A stretch of 17,500 nt of DNA, taken from contig KV908337.1 in the NCBI GenBank assembly GCA_002005505.1, forward strand, positions 1,128,381 to 1,145,880, given 5' to 3'. Shown here one piece after another: positions 9,113-17,500 of the stretch. A model generated the notes under the pieces. The model saw only the letters and a program-made list of their open reading frames with translations, had not been told where the DNA came from and did not search any database. This DNA is from Botryococcus braunii (taxonomy: Eukaryota; Chlorophyta; Trebouxiophyceae). Both the position numbers and the translations under genes were made by a program. Within the stretch, counting starts at the first letter, position 1; each line of letters opens with the position of its first letter.

Positions 9113-9503
<391 letters not shown>

Positions 9504-9522
9504 TGTGAGATTCCGTAGAAAA

Positions 9523-9623
9523 GGAGATATGACATCTCCCAGGCATGTCCTGCACATGGCATCTGACGCCTTTCGAGTAAAGATGAAGAGTCTTGAATGC
9601 TTGCGAAGCCACTGACGGTTACG
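9523..9623 (-). CDS. Weak candidate exon with C-x2-C reading
   Basis: A good acceptor, CTCCTTGCTCAG|CGTAAC, lies at 9624 on the minus strand. The frame after it reads RNRQWLRKHSRLFIFTRKAS and then MCRTCLGD. The CRTC pair could start a zinc-binding motif completed by the CPLC block at 8626-8822, but no convincing donor is present before the frame runs into the GA/CT array. The 3' limit is arbitrary. Confidence 0.18.
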
Positions 9624-9710
9624 CTGAGCAAGGAGGGCCCCATACTCCAGTCAACACTCACCCACTCACACCCACCCCTCCCCCTTGTCTGTCTGTCTCT
9701 GTCTTGGTCT

Positions 9711-9748
9711 CTCCCTCCCTCCCTCCCTCCCTCCCTCCCTCCCTCCCT
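9711..9748. repeat. (CCCT)n microsatellite
   Basis: Nine or so TCCC/CCCT tetranucleotide units occur in a pyrimidine-rich stretch. Confidence 0.95.
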
Positions 9749-9759
9749 TCCTTTTTCTC

Positions 9760-10016
9760 TCTCTACCCCCATCCCTTTCACCCCCGCTCTGTTCAAATCA
9801 AAGTTAAGATAGCTTACTGTACCAAACCAATACGTAGCTACATCTCAAACGCTGGTCAATACTGCAAACTTGCAGAGCAGCCTCACAAACAACAATCAAA
9901 ACCCAGACCAGACTTGTGATGTGTCAAGGGCCACAACCAGATGAATTTAACGGGCTGCATCGGCATAGACGGTCCATGCTGACACACAACACAGCTACAG
10001 AAGGTGTGCATCAGAA
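9760..10016. other. Non-coding stretch
   Basis: No supported gene or structured element was seen between the CCCT repeat and the 31-bp minisatellite. Confidence 0.4.
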
Positions 10017-10017
10017 C

Positions 10018-10142
10018 AGCCACGTGCATCAGAGATTTGCACCGATGAAGCCACGTGCATAATAGATTCGGACTGACAGAAGCCACGCGAATCACCGATT
10101 TGAACTGATCAAGCCACGTGCATCACAAAATTGAAACTGATA
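10018..10142 (+). repeat. Minisatellite, 4 copies of a 31-32 bp unit with CACGTG
   Basis: Units start AGCCACGTGCAT at 10018, 10049, 10081 and 10112; the third has CACGCGAAT. Each is followed by a diverged GATTTGAACTGAT-like half. Three of four units keep the palindromic hexamer CACGTG, which is an E-box/G-box core in many eukaryotes. Confidence 0.85.
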
Positions 10143-10215
10143 CAACCGAAAGCCTCACACATAAAGATCCTGACGCTTGCCGGCTCAAGTTCCATGGAGC
10201 GGGATCCTTCGACTC

Positions 10216-10219
10216 CTCT

Positions 10220-10306
<87 letters not shown>

Positions 10307-10336
10307 TGTGTGTGTGTGTGTGTGTGGGGGGGGGGG
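10216..10336. repeat. (GT)n microsatellite ending in a G-run
   Basis: GT dinucleotides run from about 10218 to 10326 with one GA interruption. They pass directly into ten consecutive G. Confidence 0.97.
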
Positions 10337-10652
10337 TGGGTTGGGCTGTGTGTGGCTGCCGGAGCATACAAAAGGGGCTTCTATACTTCCCCTGGGCAGC
10401 AACAGGCAAGGCTACGAGCTCCAGAGACCAAATAGGGAGCAGGTATGATGCTCTTTGTAGTCAACACCATCACCCAGTGACTTTTCCACCCGCTTCAGGG
10501 GCTTCCCCGCACATGTCTCCTGACAGCGTGCTCATGAGTATGTTCAAGGCTCAGGAATTTACCAGCAGAGCTCTTTATGATGTATCCAGAGGATCCAATC
10601 CGGACCGTCGCGATGGCAGCGCGGGATCGGGATGGTGTGGCAGAAGCTGTAC

Positions 10653-10918
10653 GTGTTGGGGGAACTGAGGAAAAACTCAGGGGAATCCAGTCGGGCAGCA
10701 AGCGCCAGAGCCGCCTTGCCGACTTGCAGCACCCGAGCACTTGACAAGGCTAGCGAGGCGTCTTCTAACAACTCAGAAAGGCAGTCCCCGTCTGCTACGT
10801 CAAGCCGCAAACACTTCCAGAGATCTTCTGGGATGCCTGGCTGGCCGTTGTTGCTCTGGGAGCCCTTGTCTGGGTCATTACTGAAGGAACCGTTACAGGA
10901 GCACCAGGCTTTGATTCC
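10653..10918 (-). CDS. Exon of a BTB-family gene, IKAWC/IPEDLWKC module
   Basis: Acceptor GGTGCAG| at 10919 opens a minus-strand frame in phase 0 reading GIKAWCSCNGSF. After a Ser/Asn/Gly-rich linker come IPEDLWKCLRLDVADGDCLS and ELLEDASLALSSARV. The same module with the same acceptor phase occurs at 16530-16738: IKAWC, IPEELWKC and RLDVAD are shared, while the linker differs in length and sequence. Conservation of protein sequence with divergence of the surrounding DNA is good evidence that both are exons. The 3' end is taken at AACAC|GTACAG and is uncertain. The module has no confident family; an F-box-like (PEELW) or BACK-like helical segment is possible. It follows BTB exons on the same strand, so it is probably the C-terminal part of that protein. 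Confidence 0.6.
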
Positions 10919-10957
10919 CTGCACCTCCCGGCAGCATTAACTAGGTGCACCTCGCCA

Positions 10958-10979
10958 CCCCCCCCCCCCCCCCCCCCCC
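10958..10979. repeat. C22 homopolymer
   Basis: There are twenty-two consecutive C, followed by GGCGGGGGCGGG. On the minus strand this is a long G-run lying about 40 bases upstream of the IKAWC exon acceptor, and it could form a G-quadruplex in the intron RNA. Confidence 0.95.
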
Positions 10980-11192
10980 GGCGGGGGCGGGAGGGTGGCC
11001 CGCCGAGTTCATGAGATAAGCGCCCAGTTTTCACCTTTCACTTTCTCAAAGATCCAATGCGCTACGAAAGTGAAACTATGTGCGCCGAGAGTTTGGGATG
11101 CTTGATCGGTATGTTTTGAACGGAAGAGACCCTACATCAGTTGAAACCTGCCATCGTGACATTCCTGTGCCAAAATGACTTGCGCATGTGCA

Positions 11193-11269
<77 letters not shown>

Positions 11270-11303
11270 ACACACACACACACACAGACACACACACACA
11301 GAC

Positions 11304-11363
<60 letters not shown>

Positions 11364-11379
11364 GCGCGCGCGCGCGCGC
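11193..11379. repeat. (AC)n array ending in (CG)15
   Basis: AC dinucleotides run from about 11193 to 11348 with a few ATA, AGA and CGC interruptions. They switch abruptly to about 15 CG dinucleotides (11349-11379). All of it is alternating purine-pyrimidine sequence. Confidence 0.97.
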
Positions 11380-11401
11380 ATGTGGCATCTCTCACAGCAC
11401 A

Positions 11402-11543
11402 GACTTGCGAGATGAGACAGATAATGACACATCTATAAGAAAGAATTATAGCACTTTCCAGCCCATAAGTAGGTGGCTGTGGTATGCATCCTACTACCCA
11501 CTGACTCGCGACATGAGACGGATAATGATGCATCCATGAGACA
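11402..11543 (+). repeat. ~39-bp direct duplication, period 101
   Basis: The segment at 11402, GACTTGCGAGATGAGACAG and about 20 further bases, recurs at 11503 as GACTCGCGACATGAGACGG, continuing ATAATGATGCATC. The two copies agree at most positions, indicating a local duplication. Confidence 0.75.
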
Positions 11544-11948
11544 ACAGTACACTTGAGGACAGGAAAAAACAAAAGGAGCTGGCTGCTTTGCGTGGGCTTA
11601 CAATGGCTCGTCAAACAGGCCAAAGCACAGTGGAGACGTATGGGTAGATTGATAGGACACATTTAGCTTAAAGGCACCATTTGTCTCACTGGACAACTGT
11701 AGCTACTATCACAAAGGCCATTTACGAAACACTCAGCGAGTTGACACCCAGTTGAATAATTACCCCCGCTATCCAACGATGTGCAGGGGTTGCTCACAAT
11801 CGCCGCACATGACGTGTGAATCGCATGCACATCTTCAATGAAAGAAGGGAAAAATGAAATGCACAAGAGAACAGGGGAATAGGAGGACAGGCTGATGCAC
11901 ACACTCAAGTTTTTTCGAAGAAGTTGGCTTGTAGGAACAGATACTCAC

Positions 11949-12115
11949 AAGGTTAAAAACGCTATTACATTGGATGGGTTGAGGTTGTCGTTCATAGCTT
12001 GCAAGCAAAGCTTGCTTGCTGCACCAAATTGGAACCTTTTCGCGAGAGCGTAGACATGGGGAAGGTTCAAGCTGGTCAAGGCCGCTTGCAAAGACAAAGC
12101 AAAACGAGTTGTGCA
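11949..12115 (-). CDS. BTB/POZ tail and BACK-like exon
   Basis: The minus strand reads ALTSLNLPHVYALAKRFQF, then ASKLCLQAMNDNLNPSNVIA, ending at a strong donor ACCTT|GTGAGTAT (11949/11948). This is the typical C-terminal BTB pattern (LLxLAxxFxVxxLxxxCxxxL) running into the first BACK helix (NVI). It fits as the continuation of the BTB exon at 12620. The 5' edge is uncertain. An in-phase acceptor candidate is CCATTGGAG| (exon from 12115, used here). The better-looking pyrimidine-rich acceptor TTTGCAAG| at 12085 would not match the phase of the upstream donor, so an extra exon or a different donor is possible. A candidate next exon begins near 11835 after an excellent acceptor (TTTCATTGAAG|), but its reading could not be fixed. 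Confidence 0.6.
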
Positions 12116-12619
12116 CTCCAATGGGCTTCTTATTCTTCTAACGAGAGTTTGTCCTTGTGTTAGTGTCCAGCCAACCACTGGAGACATGAGCCAATGCGAG
12201 GGGCACTGCAACATTCATAGCCTATGAGTCTTAGGCTGCTCAGATTAGCAGCATCATCAAAAATGCGCATTTTCCTAGCAGGACAATCATCCCGTACTTC
12301 TCAATCCCCCACAAGGCGATCGGGTTCATTTAAAACCCATGGAATCAGCCACGCAGGGGGTTCATGTTTATATGAGCGGGAGACTGTTGCAGACGACAAT
12401 GTTGCCACGCCGTGGGAAGCAGTTGGTGATGGTCTGAAAGAAAGGGAACAAATTGCCCGGTTTGCATTTAGTACGATGATTTGGCTATCAGCCCTTGCAT
12501 GTCATACCCGCAGATAGGTTTCCCACCCACACCCGAATAACAAGTCGAGACTGACTAAGAATGCGCATATACAGCGTTGCCAGCGTGCCAAGCACTGGTT
12601 CTTAAAGCTAGTTTCATAC

Positions 12620-12889
12620 CTTCTCTTTCAAATAGTGAAGGGAAACCAAGACTTCTAGGTCGCTCCCGCTAGTTTCACATAGTACCACTTCGTTTCCCCC
12701 CGCTTCTTTGTCTGCTTCATTGGAGAACATGTCTTTGAAGAGTTCTGAAAACCTTTCTATATCGTCTTTTGAACAAATGATACTGTGTCCGTCATCTGTT
12801 CGCAGATTAGAATTCCAATACGCAGGGTCGTCAGATCTCTCTAGCCAATGGCGGTCTTGATATACTGGGAATGAGACCTTGGTGAACAT
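12620..12889 (-). CDS. BTB/POZ domain exon
   Basis: The minus-strand frame encodes an N-terminal BTB/POZ half. NLRTDDGHSIICSKDDIERF corresponds to the strand-helix region that normally reads DVxLxVxxxxFxxHKxxL. SELFKDMFSNE matches the SxxFxxMF motif, and VLCETSGSDLEVLVSLHYLK matches the next strand and helix. BTB domains mediate dimerisation and often CUL3 binding. The exon ends at a good donor GAGAAG|GTATGA (12620/12619). The start is set at the first ATG (12889). The frame is open upstream to about 13011 with a basic stretch, SKRPKIKEKVKATRP, that could be a nuclear localisation signal, so the true exon may begin at an acceptor there. The usual BTB histidine-lysine (HK) is replaced by KDD. 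The gene continues towards lower coordinates. Confidence 0.65.
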
Positions 12890-13019
12890 ATCACTCTCAT
12901 ATTTAAAAGCAGCTTCATCGTGTGGTCTGGTAGCTTTAACCTTCTCCTTTATCTTCGGCCTTTTAGATCTTGGCGGTCCTATCTCTTCTGCTCCGCTCAG
13001 GCGTCCGTGTCAGAGTAGA

Positions 13020-13590
13020 TCAGCTTTTTGGTGAATGAGAAGAGCTTAACCTCAAGCTTTTAAAGAGGGTGTCCTAAGGAAGGGCTGACCTTTTGAAGTA
13101 TTGCCACACGGGCAAGCAATGCTCGACTGCATGCTAGCCTCGCATGCACTCGAACGAGTCCTTCGTTCGGAAAGATGTGGGCAGACTGGCACTGCCACTG
13201 GGCACTGCAGTCTGCCAGCCTGAGACTGGCCAGGGCAGTGCCACTGGGCCTGCCTAGCGATCGAAATAACCGCTACACGGTTCCGCCAATAGTCATGACT
13301 TATGACTCCTATAAAACACCTAACACATCAAAGCCTGCGTTTACCCATCGGCGGCAAAATGGCATGACAAGATTAGTGGAGCATATTTGTGCCAAAACTC
13401 CCGACTCACGTTTGACACAGGAAATCCCACTGTGAACCCTAAATAGGTGTTCACAAGGGACACAGAAACTCGTTTCAACCCTGCTGCAAACGTAAACACT
13501 ATGAACCGCCAGTGTGGCACTGCTATGTGATACTTACTGCCCAGCCTTTGTTGTACTAATTAGAGGCCATGATGAGGAAGTGCAAGTCCC
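13020..13590. other. Non-coding stretch with small direct and inverted repeats
   Basis: At 13188-13203 the 16-mer GGCACTGCCACTGGGC recurs with one change at 13234-13249. Arms GCAGACT (13181-13187) and AGTCTGC (13209-13215) are inverted. A hairpin CGAACGA/TCGTTCG lies at about 13151-13169, with GCATGC repeated near 13133 and 13142. No gene is supported. If the BTB exon is near the 5' end of its gene, the promoter would lie here. Confidence 0.5.
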
Positions 13591-13863
13591 TCAAAGCTGC
13601 TGGCCTCCCATTAGGAGGGGTAGACCATCCCTCCTAACGCCCCAGTTCCTTGTCCACAGCTTCCTCCGGTAAAGCTCAAGGGCTTTAATGCCGTAAGTGG
13701 CCCAGTTACTGGCCGTCAACATGATAGAATCCAGGAAGTATGGAATACGGGACACTCTAGAAGATGTTATACGCCCCAACGCTTGAGGAATGAAGGTTGC
13801 CGATGGTACAGAGTTGCAGAAACGCGCAGTGGCTCCCCACGCTATACGATGTTGGACAGCTAA
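13591..13863 (-). other. Open frame continuing past an in-frame stop
   Basis: Immediately after the TAA that closes 13864-14217, the same frame stays open for 88 more codons to TGA at 13593-13591. It includes RIAWGATARFCNSVPSATFI and WATYGIKALELYRRKLWTRN. No domain is recognised. It may be the remainder of a coding region broken by one stop, a separate exon, or chance. Confidence 0.2.
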
Positions 13864-14217
13864 TTAGCTGCCCATAACTGCATTATCATGCCTCGACATC
13901 TTGATGAGACTTTCGAGTGAAGAGGCCGTAAAAGCGATCTGCACTTCGAAGGCCGCAGCCTCCACCAGAGCCCTAGAGCCAGGAAGCGGAATTACATTGT
14001 TGTGGCTCAGAAGAATATATTCAAAATCGTCGTCCTCAGTAAATCCTTCTGCCCATACCGGAGCCCAAATATCATCTGCACAATAAGTAGCAGCATCCGC
14101 ATCAGTTACGCCTTCATGATGCATATCAAATCTGTGGGAATGTTGAAGGGGCACTTTGGCCAAATCAATCGTTGTGACCAAGTAACGATAATCCAGCGAC
14201 TTCCATTTCATAAACAC
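13864..14217 (-). CDS. Candidate exon, unrecognised, same strand as the BTB-like genes
   Basis: The minus-strand frame reads HHEGVTDADAATYCADDIWA, PVWAEGFTEDDDFEYILLSH and VEAAAFEVQIAFTASSLESL before TAA at 13866-13864. Its acidic and hydrophobic pattern looks like folded protein. A good acceptor CAACATTCCCACAG| lies at about 14123, so the exon may start there rather than at the ATG at 14217. The phase there (two bases needed) does not match the donor at 15301 (one base left), so an intermediate exon would be required. It lies downstream of the second IKAWC exon and could be a 3' exon of that gene. No family was identified. Confidence 0.35.
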   Translation of the reverse strand: MFMKWKSLDYRYLVTTIDLAKVPLQHSHRFDMHHEGVTDADAATYCADDIWAPVWAEGFTEDDDFEYILLSHNNVIPLPGSRALVEAAAFEVQIAFTASSLESLIKMSRHDNAVMGS

Positions 14218-15300
14218 TTAATTACATGTGCGGCCACTAACTTGTGCAAACAATGCGGCCATGGCACTTCAACTAAAATCGCAGACCAAGAGCCTGTCAA
14301 ACGAAGCATAGACAAAGATTATGACTAGGATTATGTAGGAACACACAAACAACTCTTCATGCCAATGTGCAGTTTTTCAGATCGGTGGAAAATATAGCCA
14401 GGGCTTTTGTAATTACATATGCAGGTTAAAACATTTTCTGGCTTAACAACAATAACTTCAAGGAATGAAAACCTGGCGCAGGACATGACATCAACAAGCA
14501 ATATTCTGATGTCAAATGGATGTGCAAACAGTTGAGCCCACCAAACGGCAAAGCCAGAAAACCGATTAGTACTCTCACATTAAGATATGTCCAACCTTGA
14601 TCCTAGGACTCCTCTCTGCCTCCACTCACACCAGAAAGTCCATGGTTTCATACCAAAACTTGGAGGAAATCCGAGCTGTGCAAAGGTGTGATGTAGGATT
14701 GGGAACAGAGAGCCTGATGAGAATAGATGACAGAGGAAGTCTAGATAAGTTGGAGACCAGGGAAGAGGAAACCAAAGGAGAAACGCTCAAAGCAGTCGTG
14801 CGGGTGGGGGGGGGGGGGGGATAGATGAAAGAACGGGGCGGGGAGGGGGGAGCGGGCTAGGGAAAGAAATGAAGCCAAGAGCAGAAGCAGAGAGTGCAAA
14901 CAGCGCGATATACACCAATGAAAGAGCCTAGCCCCAACCCCCACCCCCCTCTCACCCTCCCACCCCTGGGATGGGGGAGAGTCAATGCTGAAGTTAAACC
15001 AGACAGTTAGGTAGTATGACAGCCCCACTTCATTCCATGAGGGTGACTTTCAGCCATGCTGGCATTCAATGGACGTTTTGCACTTTGCAGCCGAAAGATT
15101 TGCGGATGCAATTCTTCCAGCTTAACCACTTAACCAAGATCAGGTGGATATGCAGCTACTCAACACGCGCCCATCATTCAACACCTGTTAACGCCTATCA
15201 ACCTAATAACATACTAATGAATGTGTGTCCTGGATGCGTGTGCTTTTGCCCTTTTTTGGGGGGGCGGGGGGGGGGGGAGGATGCAGAGTAAGTCACTCAC
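14218..15300. other. Probable intron or intergenic sequence
   Basis: No supported exon. It contains a purine-rich stretch at about 14740-14880 with a run of about ten G at 14811-14820, including an ACGGGGCGGGGAGG segment that faintly resembles the dispersed repeat at 1249 and 8999. A second G-rich block lies at about 15258-15280. Confidence 0.4.
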
Positions 15301-15440
15301 AATCTGCAGAATATTGGCACAGCAGTGTAAGCTTGACCGGTTCCTCAGGGTTGGGATAAACTTGGGGTTTGTCGACGTCCTGAAGTCCGATCTGGAAGGA
15401 GGCTCGGATAATGTTCAGGTCCCACCCAATGCCCAGGTTC
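15301..15440 (-). CDS. Candidate exon with GWDLNII...GLQDV reading
   Basis: A good acceptor GCCTTGTGCAG| (15441) and a consensus donor GATT|GTGAGT (15301/15300) frame a 140-bp minus-strand exon. It reads NLGIGWDLNIIRASFQIGLQ, then DVDKPQVYPNPEEP. Two clean splice sites around a protein-like frame support an exon. No domain is recognised. It lies downstream of the IKAWC-type exon at 16530 on the same strand, and a loosely similar reading occurs at 7711-8013 in the first locus. Phase: two bases are needed at the 5' end and one is left at the 3' end. Confidence 0.42.
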
Positions 15441-16529
15441 CTGCACAAGGCTCCCTTTCCACAATTAGAAGGTTGGAGAGACTGCGCAGCCAACCATCAG
15501 GCCACCCTTGCCAAAAGTAGATTGACATGGAATGATACACCAGAAGGCACAATATGGGTGCTACCTCCACCTCACCCGCAGCCCGTATCCATGGCCATGG
15601 CTGTGTGTCACGAACCTTTCTAAAAAATATCGAAACACAAGGAATGGCAAACAAAAACTTGTGACACTGGTGTCCAGTAGGGTCGGCCTGCTCAAAGGGG
15701 AAGATCCTCAGAATGTACCAAATTCCCTGGAATGGACATACACTCTTGTTTTCAAGATTAAGATTGCTTAAGAGTGCAAACAAGAACCCCCTCCCCCCCC
15801 CCAACCAAAAAGAGGGTATATGCAGTGGGGGGAGGGGAGGAGAAGAAAAAAAGCTTCACAAAACACGCCGCGTGAAAGCAAGATGATAACACTGCTGCAC
15901 TAACATGCCCTGTCGCAAATCACACACAATATACAGCACAAGAACCTTAATCTTAGGTGAGCATAGTGGACTACAGACAAGTCCCATCTTGCGTTCGAAC
16001 ATCCATGTTGTCAATGTATGCAGGTCATCCAGATAACAACCCTGGAAGCCCATACCAGATCCCAACGACCATGACAAAAGGCATGAAAATTGGCTTGCCA
16101 ACTTGCACCTACTGAAAACAAACCGTCGTGAATGGGCGTATGCGCAAACTTTGATTGGACTGCGATCACAGCTCGGACCATTTCAAGAAACACCCATCAA
16201 CTCCAGCAAAAAAAATTCTAAATTTCATGACCTCTATCTCAGAGGAAGTATTCCACCACAAAGTGACAAAAACAGTAAACCCACAGCTTTTGACGACTGC
16301 CCTGTCTTGACTCTCTGTACACAGGTGCCTTGTAAAGGTGGGCATTGCTGAGTGCAAAGGCTGGGCACACCAACTGTGTTCACCGTGAGTCATTTTGACT
16401 ACCCAGTGAACTTGACGCTCCTTTTCTGTCTCGCTTCTGCGTAACAACGAGGGCTGTGCAAGAGGCGGCATGAGCCTACAAGTAAAAGCAAAAGTCGTCC
16501 TGGAACTGGGATATATATGTCCTGAAGAC
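15441..16529. other. Probable intron sequence with uncertain exon candidates
   Basis: On the minus strand a strong acceptor (GTTTGTTTTCAG|) near 16110 is followed by two competing open frames, neither with a known domain. Another acceptor-like CCCTTTGAGCAG| lies near 15687. A C-run lies at about 15791-15801. I cannot assign exons here. Confidence 0.35.
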
Positions 16530-16738
16530 TGACGACAAGAGAGTGCCATGGCTGCCTGGGCAACTTCCTTTGACTGTGAACTGGTAAGTGCGGCATCACC
16601 CATCAGCTCTGAGAGGGCCTTTTGATCTGCCACATCCAGTCGTACACATTTCCACAGCTCCTCTGGGATCGCTGTCTCAACTTCCTCGCAGCAAGACTCG
16701 AAAGGACTGTTGCTTTTGGTGCACCAGGCCTTGATGAT
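16530..16738 (-). CDS. Exon paralogous to 10653-10918 (IKAWC/IPEELWKC module)
   Basis: Acceptor TTTGTGACAG| at 16739 opens the minus-strand frame in phase 0, exactly as in the 10918 exon. It reads IIKAWCTKSNSPFESC, then IPEELWKCVRLDVADQKALS and ELMGDAALTSSQ, ending near AMALSC. Shared residues with the other copy include IKAWC, IPE-LWKC, RLDVAD and LSEL, plus a following Ala-rich helix. The linker between IKAWC and IPEELW is shorter by several residues. This implies a second family member on the same strand whose N-terminal BTB exons, if present, lie beyond the right edge or at 17401-17500. The 3' boundary is uncertain; candidate donors are weak. Confidence 0.58.
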
Positions 16739-16741
16739 CTG

Positions 16742-17035
16742 TCACAAAATGCCACGTCACTAAAACCCAAAACAAACTATTCTATATTGCCCATCCACCG
16801 CTCTCCTGGTTCCCGTACAAGCAGCCCAGAATGATGGTGCACCAAGTTCCCCACTTATAAGGTTTAGGATCCTGGATGCATTTGGTTCAAGCAACGGGGA
16901 CTTCGGAGACAAAAAAACAGGAAAAAAAGGAAAGCGTCTGGATTACTTCCGTCCCACCTTACTCCCCCTCTTCCTCTCCCGCTCACTCACGCAAACACAC
17001 ACCCACTCCCCTCCCCCATCCTCCCACACACACAT
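16742..17035. other. Probable intron sequence upstream of the 16738 exon
   Basis: Between the exon acceptor and the pyrimidine array no open frame with a domain is seen. Confidence 0.35.
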
Positions 17036-17040
17036 GTCGC

Positions 17041-17077
17041 TCGCTCGCTCGCGCTCTCTCTGTCTCTCTCTCCCTCT

Positions 17078-17127
<50 letters not shown>

Positions 17128-17280
17128 CCCCCCCCTCTCTCTCTCACTCTCTCACTCTCCCCCCTCTCTCTTTTCTCTCTCTCTTTCTATCTCTCCCCTC
17201 TCGCTATCTCTCTCCCGCCCTCCCCGCCTTCCCCCTTCTCCCTACATCTACCACCACCCTCCTTCATTCTCTCTCGCCCC
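17041..17280. repeat. Pyrimidine-rich (CT)n tract with C-runs
   Basis: It begins with a CGCT repeat (CGCTCGCTCGCGCT) and passes into (CT)n arrays broken by C-runs near 17079-17086 and 17126-17135. It then degrades into imperfect pyrimidine sequence with CCACCACC. Confidence 0.95.
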
Positions 17281-17401
17281 CAGTACCCAACATATGTGGT
17301 GCACGCGCCTATAAAACTTCCAAGGCCACACCCACCTGTGTGCTGCCTTGCTCACCCAGCCCATAGTCCTGCCCTCATGCGTCGGCTGGGAGGCCACGAG
17401 C

Positions 17402-17455
17402 CTGGACATTGAAAGGCAAGTAACAGATGAGCACAGTTTAGAGGTACACACATAC
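17402..17455 (-). other. Possible short (54-bp) intron
   Basis: On the minus strand a consensus donor TTCAAG|GTATGT (17456/17455) is followed 54 bases later by a pyrimidine-rich acceptor CCTTTCAATGTCCAG| (17402). One upstream frame reads NDLCVSSESEVFK, which resembles the start of a BTB domain, but joining it at this intron reaches a stop after 8 codons. A second phase stays open to a further donor-like TGG|GTGAGC. It may be part of the second BTB-like gene, cut by the window edge. Confidence 0.25.
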
Positions 17456-17500
17456 CTTGAATACTTCCGATTCCGATGACACACAGAGGTCATTCCGTTG

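Noticed and set aside
10109..11662. Cys-Val and His-Thr repeat frames over the GT and AC arrays
   Set aside because: These are microsatellite artefacts with no start context or domain.
12224..12517. 97-codon plus-strand frame in the intron between the BTB exons
   Set aside because: There is no domain. A minus-strand acceptor with pyrimidine tract (near 12436) also lies here, but the frames after it could not be joined to the BTB exons.
13868..13890. A 19-nt GT-AG segment spanning the TAA at 13864, like nucleomorph mini-introns
   Set aside because: Removing it shifts the frame and quickly meets a stop, and nothing else in the window suggests mini-introns.

Overview
This window looks like nuclear DNA of a eukaryote, probably a microbial one. 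It has low coding density, long dinucleotide microsatellites, several dispersed or tandem repeats, and short protein-coding blocks bounded by GT-AG splice signals. The recognisable proteins (an FCP/SCP-type phosphatase and a BTB/POZ protein) are eukaryotic families but diverged from animal or plant versions. A chromerid-like or other algal/alveolate protist is a guess only; nothing here fixes the taxon. No rRNA, tRNA, CRISPR array, virus or intact transposase was recognised.

Layout. 1-1390: pyrimidine and purine microsatellites with no convincing gene. 1465-2310: first copy (A) of an ~850 bp dispersed repeat. 2455-2908: a cluster of perfect or near-perfect palindromes. 2948-5000: a minus-strand gene for an SCP/Dullard-like HAD phosphatase, with poly(A) signals, a last exon carrying the whole catalytic domain, a ~510 bp intron with matched splice phase, and an upstream exon. 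4984-5835: second copy (B) of the dispersed repeat, in the same orientation, abutting the 5' side of the phosphatase gene. 5836-7600: non-coding sequence with minisatellites, a T32 tract and (AC)n/(GA)n arrays.

7600-17500: mostly minus-strand, exon-like blocks separated by microsatellite-rich introns. A BTB/POZ exon (12620-12889) is followed by a BTB-tail/BACK-like exon (11949-12115) and then by an exon (10653-10918) that has a clear paralogue, with identical acceptor phase, at 16530-16738. This suggests two tandem, same-strand members of a BTB-associated family. Weaker downstream candidates for the first member include two Cys-rich blocks (8626-8822 and 7611-7790). Candidates for the second are at 15301-15440 and 13864-14217. 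Exon connections for these weaker blocks are unproven.

The phosphatase would act on phosphoproteins. BTB proteins usually act as dimerising adaptors, often for CUL3 ubiquitin ligases. Nothing in the window shows that the two loci work together.
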